The translations under genes were made by a program, and so were the position numbers. The notes beneath the pieces are model-generated. The model was not told where the DNA came from, did no database searches, and saw only the letters and a program-made list of their open reading frames with translations. A stretch of 64,000 nt of DNA from VRUE01 sp963837695. GTDB taxonomy: Bacteria > Actinomycetota > Thermoleophilia > Solirubrobacterales > 70-9. The stretch is taken from NCBI GenBank assembly GCA_963837695.1, contig CAWINZ010000005.1, positions 2,140,412-2,204,411 of the forward strand, given 5' to 3'. Of this stretch, positions 58,809-64,000 are shown in pieces (position 1 is the first letter of the stretch; each line of letters opens with the position of its first letter).

Positions 58809-60128
58809 CGTCCCCCGCCGGCGGCGAGCAGCGACTCGCCGACCGCGACGACGTCGCCGGCGCCGACCGTCACCGCGACCGCCCCGGGCGCGAGTCGCGC
58901 GGCCAGCGCCGCCTCGGCCTTGTCCAGGGTCGGCGCCCAGATCACCGGCCTGCCGCCCATCCGGTCGGCGGCGGCGCGGGCCACGTCGAGCCCGCTGACT
59001 CCGGCGAGCTCGCCGACCGGCTGCTCGCGGGCCGGGTAGACGTCGAGCACGATCGCTTCGTCGGCCAGCGCCAGCGCCGCCCCGAACTGGTCGGCGAGCG
59101 CCTTCGTGCGCGAGTAGAGATGGGGCTGGAAGACGGCGATCAGGCGGGCCGGCGCCAGCTCGCGCAGCGCCGTCAGCGCCGCCCGCAGCTCGGTCGGGTG
59201 GTGGGCGTAGTCGTCGTAGAGGCGCGCTCCGCCGACCTCGCCCTTGAGCTCGAGCCGGCGGTGGACGCCGGGGAAGTCGGCGAGCGCCGCGGCGACGGCG
59301 TCGAGGTCGAAACCGGCGAGCTCCGCCGCGGCGAGCGCGGCGCGCGCATTGAGCACGTTGTGCGCCCCGGCACGGCAAGCGAGAGCTCGCCGGCCCCGGC
59401 GACTCACCGTCAAATCACCACCCGTACTGCATCGAACCCCCATTACGGGTTCGATGCAGGTCGCGTTGTCTGCTGGCAGGGCGACGGCGTTTGCGCTCGC
59501 GGTGAACGCGCGAACGCCGTCCGCAGCTCGGCGATCGAGCCCCAGCGCGAGTGGTGGTCCATCTCGATGTTGGTGACGACGGCGATCTCCGGTTTGAGCT
59601 CGAGGAAGCTGGCGTCGCTCTCGTCGGCCTCGGCGATCACCCACTCCCCCGCGCCCCAGCCGGCGTTGGCCGCGGCGCCGTCCGGGCCCAGCCCGGGGAC
59701 CTCGCCGCCGACGAAGAAGGCCGGGTCGGCGCCGATCCCGCGCAGCGCCCAGGCGAGCATCGCCGTGGTCGTCGTCTTGCCGTGCGTGCCGGCGATCGCG
59801 ATCAGCCGCTTCTCGGCGCAGAGCTCGGCCAGCAACTCGCCGCGGCGGCGGATGCGCAGTCCGCGCTCGCGGGCCAGGGCCAGCTCGGGATTGTCCTCGC
59901 CGATCGCGGTCGAGACGACCACCTCGGCGCCCTCGGGCAGGTTGGCGGCGTCGTGGCCGACGACCGGGCTCGAGCCCGGCCGCGCGCAGGCGCTCCATAT
60001 AAGAGGAGTCGGCGCGGTCGCTGCCGCTGACCGCTCGCGCCGAGCTCGTGGCAGACCAGCGCCAGGCCGCTCATCCCGGCGCCGCCGATCGCGATGAAGT
60101 GCAGGCGGCGCTCGCTCCAGCCACTCAT
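58805..60128 (-). CDS. murC: UDP-N-acetylmuramate-L-alanine ligase MurC, with frameshifts and an internal palindrome
   Basis: MurC adds L-Ala to UDP-MurNAc. Joined over three frames it reads LHFIAIGGAGMSGLALVCHELG, MERLRAAGLEP, VVGHDAANLPEGAEVVVSTAI, IAIAGTHGKTTTTAMLAWALRG (P-loop), VIAEADESDASFLELKPEIAVVTNIEMDHH, ANAVALPADNATC, GAHNVLNARAALAAAELAG, YDDYAHHPTELRAAL and FQPHLYSRTKAL. Breaks are near 60035, 59960 and 59510. The segment between LPADN and GAHNVLNA is short and contains a palindrome (59427-59459). It lies between murG and murB with 4-bp overlaps. Confidence 0.85.
59427..59459. repeat. Short palindrome inside murC, family B
   Basis: Two 13-bp arms, CTGCATCGAACCC and its exact complement, surround a 7-nt loop. 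The words CTGCATCGA and ATGCAGGTCG are shared with the palindrome inside aroA (37782-37823). It is translated as CIEPVMGVRCS in the MurC frame. Confidence 0.75.
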
Positions 60129-61220
60129 GAGCGCACCGCCGCGAGCACCTGGTCGGCGATCGTGCGCGCCGCGTCGGGCATCGCCAGCGCCGCCGAGGCC
60201 GCCGACATCTCGCGCCAGGCGGCCCCCGTCGCCGAGCAGCGCGCCGATCTCGCCCGCGAGCCGCTCGGCGTCGAGCTCGCTCGTCGCGGATCACCGTCGC
60301 CGCGCCGGCGCTCGGCCATCCAGGCCGCGTTGCTCTCCTGGTGGCCGGCGGCGGCGTGCGGGTAGGGCACGAGGATCGCCGGCCGGCCGGCCGCGGTCAG
60401 CTCGAAGATCGAGCCCCCGGAGCGACCGAGGACCAGGTCGCAGGCCGCCAGGCAGTCGCCGAGGTCGGGCTCGTAGGCGAGCAGCGTGTAGCGCTCGTCG
60501 TGCGGGGCGGCGGCGAGCCGCTCGCGCAGCGAATCGAAGTCGCGACGGCCGGCGAGGTGGACGACGTCGAAGTCGCGGCCGGGGCGCTCGGCCAGCGCCG
60601 CCAGCGCGCACTCGTTGATCGAGCGCGCCCCCTGGCTGCCGCCCATGACCAGCAGGCAGCGCGCCCCGGGCGCGATCCCGAAGCGCTCGCGGGCGGCGCC
60701 GCGATCGGCGGCGAGCACCGCCGCCGGCACCGGCCTGCCCGGTCACCGCGTAGCGCTCGCCCTCCCTGCCGGCGATCGGGAAGGCGAGGCAGACGCGCTC
60801 CGCCTTGCGGGCGAGCAGCCGGTTGGCGAGCCCGAGGTGGCTGTCGGCCTCGGTCAGCACGAGCGGGATGCGGGCGAGCGCCGCGGCCAGCCCGGCCGGC
60901 CCGGCGACGAAGCCGCCGCCGCCCATCACCACGTCGGGCCGGCGGCGCCAGAGCGCGCGCGAGGCCGTGCCGACGGCGCCCACCGCCTCGGCCGCGGCGA
61001 GCGCCGCGCGCAGCGGGCTGCCGCGGTCGATCCCGCGCGCCTTGAGGAAGTCGATCTCATAGCCGGCCGCCGGCACCAGGTCGGCCTCGATCCGCTCGCG
61101 CGTACCGAGGAAGCTGACCTCGGCGCCGCTAGCCCGAAGCTCGTCGGCGACCGCCATGGCCGGCACGACGTGCCCTGCCGTTCCCCCGGCCGCCACCACT
61201 GCTTTTACGCGTTCTGGCAC
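60125..61220 (-). CDS. murG: UDP-GlcNAc:undecaprenyl-PP-MurNAc-pentapeptide transferase MurG, frameshifted
   Basis: MurG makes lipid II. From GTG 61220 (AAGGAG eleven bases upstream): VKAVVAAGGTAGHVVPAMAVADEL, VMGGGGFVAGPAGLAAAL and LTEADSHLGLANRLLARKA. Near 60735 the frame shifts to RERFGIAPGARCLLVMGGSQGARSIN, LAACDLVLGRSGGSIFELTAAGRPAILVPYPHAAAGHQESNAAWM. Another shift lies near 60290, in the last 55 residues. The joined product is a complete GT28 enzyme. It overlaps the end of ftsW and the start of murC. Confidence 0.85.
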
Positions 61221-62455
61221 TGCTCGATCGACTCCTTCCACGGGCCGGCTTGCGGCCGCCCTCGACGACGCGCAGTTTGCCAGCGCGGGCGGTCCCCCCG
61301 CGCGCGACGTTGAGGATCAGGCCGACGGCGAAGAGCGTCGCCATCAGGCTGCTGTTGCCGTAGGAGACGAAGGGCAGCGGCACGCCGGTCAGCGGCGCCA
61401 GGCCCATCACCGCGAAGAGGTTGATCGTCGCCTGCACCAGGACCAGCGAGGTGAGGCCGGCGACGAGCAGCTTGCCGTAGTTGTCCTTGGCTTTCTTGGC
61501 GACCTGCAGGCCGGCGTAGCCGAACAGCGAGAAGAGGCCGACGACGCCGAGGATCCCGACCAGGCCGAGCTCCTCGCCGATCACCGCCGAGATCATGTCG
61601 GTGTGCGCCTCGGGCAGGTAGAAGGCCTTCTGCACGCCGTTGCCGATCCCGACCCCGAAGAGGCCGCCGGAGCCGAGCGCGATCTTCGCCTGCGCCGCCT
61701 GGAATCCGGCCCCGCCGGCGTCGGCGCCCGGGTTGAGGAAGCCGGTCAGGCGGGCCATCCGGTAGGGCTCGATCACCGTCATCAAGCAGGGCGAAGAAGG
61801 CGAGCGCGGCGCCGATCACGAGCAGGTCGCGGATCCGCATCCCGGCGGCGAGCAGGGTCGCGGCGACGGCGAAGGCGACGACCATCGCCGTGCCCAGGTC
61901 GGGCTCGGCGACGATCAGCAGCGTCGCGGCGCCGACGACGAGCAGGAACGGCATCAGGCCCTCGAGCGTGCGCGCCCGCTTCGGCTTGCGCGCCAGCAGA
62001 TCGGCGCCGTAGAGGATCAGCGCCACCTTGGCCAGCTCGGAGGGCTGCAGCTGGATGAAGCCGGGCCCGATCCAACGGCTCGAGCCGTTGACGTTGGTGC
62101 CGGCGACGAGCACCGCGAGCAGGAGGAAGATCGAGAGGCCGAGGATCGCCGGGGTGAGGCGGCGGATCGTCGTCAGCCCATGCCGCGCGGTCAGGTGCAT
62201 GATCGCCAGGCCGACGGCGCCGAAGAGCAGCGTGCGCTTCAGGTAGAAGGCGCTGTCGGAGAGGCCGCCGTCGTTGAGGATGCGGGTGGTCGAGCTGGCC
62301 GAGAAGACCATCACCGCGCCGAAGGCGAGCAGGCAGAGCGTCGCGGTCAGCAGCAGGTTGTACTCGGCGGGCAGCTTGGCGGCGCGCTTCTTCGACTTCT
62401 TGCGGCCCTTCGCCTTCGCCCGGCTCCCCTGCCAGGGGAGCGAGAGCGCGCTCAC
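61129..62455 (-). CDS. ftsW: Peptidoglycan glycosyltransferase FtsW (SEDS family), frameshifted
   Basis: FtsW polymerises lipid II at the septum. From GTG 62455: a basic N-terminus (SRAKAKGRKKSKKRAAK), then TM segments with LLLTATLCLLAFGAVMVFSASS, GLSIFLLLAVLVAG, GSSRWIGPGFIQLQPSELAKVALILY and EPDLGTAMVVAFAVAATLL. The frame shifts near 61785 into YRMARLTGFLNPGADAGGAGFQ, EAHTDMISAVIGEELGLVG and GLAPLTGVPLPFVSYGNSSLM. The C-terminal tail is basic. The end is taken as 61129 in the frame of the last TM, overlapping murG; it could also be 61205. Confidence 0.83.
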
Positions 62456-63824
62456 GCGAGGCTCCCGACGATCTCGCGGAAGCGCTCGCCGCGCCGTTCG
62501 AAGTTCTCGAAGGCGTCGAAGCTGGCGCAGGCGGGCGAGAGCAGGACGACCTCGCCGGGGGCGGCCGCGGCGGCGGCGCGGCGCACGGCGTCCTCGAGGT
62601 CGGCGCAGCGGTGCAGCTCGACGCCCGCGGCGAGGACCGGCGCCAGCTCGGTGGCAAGGCGGTCGGCGGTGGCGCCGACCAGGTAGCAGGCGGCGCAGTG
62701 CTCGCGCCACCGGCTCGACCAGCGGCGCGAACGGCTCGCCCTTCTCGCTGCCGCCGAGGATCGCGTGGACGCCGCCGGTCGAAGGCGGAGATCCCGACCA
62801 CGGCCGAGGCGACGTTGGTCGCCTTCGAGTCGTTGACGAAGCGCACGCCGTCGCATCTCGGCGACCTGCTCGAGGCGGTGCTCGACGCCGGCGAAGCTGC
62901 GCAGACCCTCGCGCACGGCGTCGCGGTCGAGGCCCATCGCCAGCGCCGCGCTCGCCGCCGCCATCGCGTTGGCGACGTTGTGCTCGCCGACGATGCCGAG
63001 CTCGTCGGCCGCGATCAGCGGCTCGCCGTCGTAGAAGATCGTGCCCTCGGCCAGCGCCACCTCGCAATCCGGGGCGGCGCCGCGGCAGAAGGCGATGCGG
63101 CGGGCGCAGCCGCCGAGGTCGGTCCCGGCGAGGGCCGGGTCGTCGGCGTTGTAGACGGCGACGTCGTCGTTGCCCTGGTTGGCGAAGATGCGCAGCTTCG
63201 CCGCCAGGTAGGAGTCGAGGTCGCGGTGGCGGTCGAGATGGTCCGGGGCGAGGTTGAGGAAGACGCCGCACTCGGGGGCGAAGTAGGAGGTGTCCTCGAG
63301 CTGGAAGCTGGAGGCCTCGCAGACCACCGTCGCGGCGGGGTCGAGCGTCGCCGGCGAGGGAGGCCAGCGGCGTGCCGACGTTGCCGGCGACGGCGACCGG
63401 CTCGGCGGCCGTGCGGTAGAGGTGGCCGAGCAGCTCGACCGTGGTCGTCTTGCCGTTGGTGCCGGTCACGGCGAGGAAGCGGTTGGGGATCGCCCGCCAG
63501 GCGAGCTCGAGCTCGCCGACGACATCGATGCCCCGCTCCAGCGCCGCTGCGATCACCGGCGCCTCCCGGGGCACGCCCGGGCTCTTGACGACGGTCCGCG
63601 TGCGATCGAGCTGAGCAAGTCCATCCGTATCCAGGAAGACTTCGACGCCTGCCCCCGCAAGCCCTGCCGCCCCGTCGGGGTGTCCGGAATCGACCCCGCG
63701 CACCTGCTCGCCCCGCGCGGCGAGCAGGCGCGCCGCCGCGCAGCCCGAGCGGGCGAGGCCGACGACCAGGAACGGCCCCGCGCGGCAGCGGCGGGCGCGG
63801 CTTGCGCGGCGGCGGAGCGCTCAT
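62452..63824 (-). CDS. murD: UDP-N-acetylmuramoylalanine-D-glutamate ligase MurD, with about five frameshifts
   Basis: MurD adds D-Glu. From ATG 63824 (MSAPPPRKPRPPLPRG) a shift near 63782 leads to FLVVGLARSGCAAARLLAARG and RTVVKSPGVPREAPVI, ELELAWRAIPNRFLAVTGTNGKTTTVELLGHL (P-loop). A shift near 63355 leads to VVCEASSFQLEDTSYFAPECGVFLNLAPDHLDRH and GEHNVANAMAAASAAL. Shifts near 62850, 62780 and 62710 pass through FVNDSKATN and HAILGGSEKGEPFAPL to LVGATADRLATELAP and LLSPACASFDAFENFERRGERFREIV. All motifs are recoverable. It overlaps ftsW (GTGA). Confidence 0.84.
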
Positions 63825-63944
63825 CCCGCCATATTCGCGACCGCCTCGGCCGCCTCCTGTCGGAGCGCCTAGTGCACGCCTTGACGAGCAGACCGCCCCG
63901 AGTCCCCCTCGCGCCTCGCGATGCCCTACTTGAGTAGGCGCGCG

Positions 63945-63977
63945 AAAAGGGCGCCGCGGCGGACTGCCGCGACGCCC
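63945..63977 (-). terminator. Rho-independent terminator, minus strand
   Basis: A hairpin with 12-bp arms (63949-63960 with 63966-63977, 11 of 12 paired, loop GGACT) is followed on the minus strand by TTTT (63945-63948). It would stop transcription coming from the right edge about 120 bp before murD, so murD should have its own promoter in the 63825-63945 gap. Apart from this hairpin I see nothing in 63825-64000 that I can name. Confidence 0.5.
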
Positions 63978-64000
63978 GTTCGCACCCGCGCCGGCCTTAT

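Noticed and set aside
57795..59378. A 527-codon frame running through murC, murB and ftsQ
   Set aside because: It is composed of wrong-frame sequence with short real islands; the family motifs lie in other frames.
61205..63703. An 832-codon minus-strand frame suggesting an MurD-FtsW fusion
   Set aside because: It arises because frameshifts put pieces of murD, noise and ftsW into one frame; the stop of murD and the GTG of ftsW overlap in the normal way.
54395..63824. Calling the eight disrupted genes pseudogenes
   Set aside because: All motifs can be recovered by single-base shifts, most genes are essential, and the breaks cluster at one end of the window; sequence error is the simpler reading.

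Overview
The window is GC-rich chromosomal DNA of a high-GC Gram-positive bacterium, most likely a deep-branching actinobacterium of the Thermoleophilia/Solirubrobacterales type. I infer this from gene order and protein style; no 16S gene is present. The first 18 kb follows the order known from actinobacteria (rpmB, fakA, recG, rsmD, coaD, a SepIVA-like gene, DUF177, rpmF, plsX, acpP, rnc, smc, ftsY, ffh, rpsP, khpA, trmD, rplS). Nearly all genes are core housekeeping genes, packed with 1-8 bp overlaps (ATGA/GTGA junctions) and mostly on the minus strand. No rRNA, tRNA, CRISPR array, insertion sequence or prophage was found.

Layout. 0-17.9 kb: ribosome, SRP, SMC, RNase III, fatty acid, CoA and RecG genes, plus an MMPL transporter. 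17.9-18.6 kb: a Phd/VapC toxin-antitoxin pair. 18.6-22.3 kb: the riboflavin operon ribD-ribE-ribBA-ribH. 22.5-26.7 kb: a plus-strand envelope and transport set (glycosyltransferase, flippase, K+/H+ antiporter). 26.7-32.9 kb: priA-def-fmt-rsmB, a zinc-ribbon gene and rpe. 33.5-46.7 kb: a long minus-strand series with a DHA2 MFS pump, trpS, scpA, scpB, rluB, aroH, hisC, DAHP synthase, tyrA, aroA, cmk, der and metK. This links aromatic amino acid synthesis with chromosome condensation and ribosome assembly. 46.7-48.1 kb: a FetAB iron exporter. 48.3-50.1 kb: NHEJ genes (Ku and a stand-alone LigD polymerase domain). 50.1-51.5 kb: a VapBC pair and a beheaded ATPase remnant. 51.5-55.9 kb: the glycine cleavage operon. 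56.0-63.8 kb: division and cell wall genes murD-ftsW-murG-murC-murB-ftsQ-ftsZ.

The most unusual content is a set of palindromic DNA elements. Four copies of a roughly 125-bp element share a fixed core (GCAGCGGCGTCCTGTTTTTC ... GGCGAAAAACCCAGCAAGCG) and GC-rich outer arms that differ between copies yet stay complementary. Two copies are intergenic and two lie in frame inside recG and ribD. Other palindromes lie in frame inside rsmD, aroA and murC, or between genes. No transposase accompanies them. The arrangement resembles the Rickettsia palindromic elements in principle, but the sequences are different and I do not recognise the family.

Other points. The SMC protein at the canonical smc locus has only 782 residues and no visible hinge, although scpA and scpB are present. 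RNase III has lost a catalytic glutamate. rimM is missing from its usual position. FtsQ appears to lack most of its POTRA domain. From 54.4 kb to the right edge, eight genes carry about seventeen apparent frameshifts, while the first 54 kb has none in recognisable genes. This is more likely poor consensus near a contig end than real gene decay, and coordinates in that part should be treated as spans.
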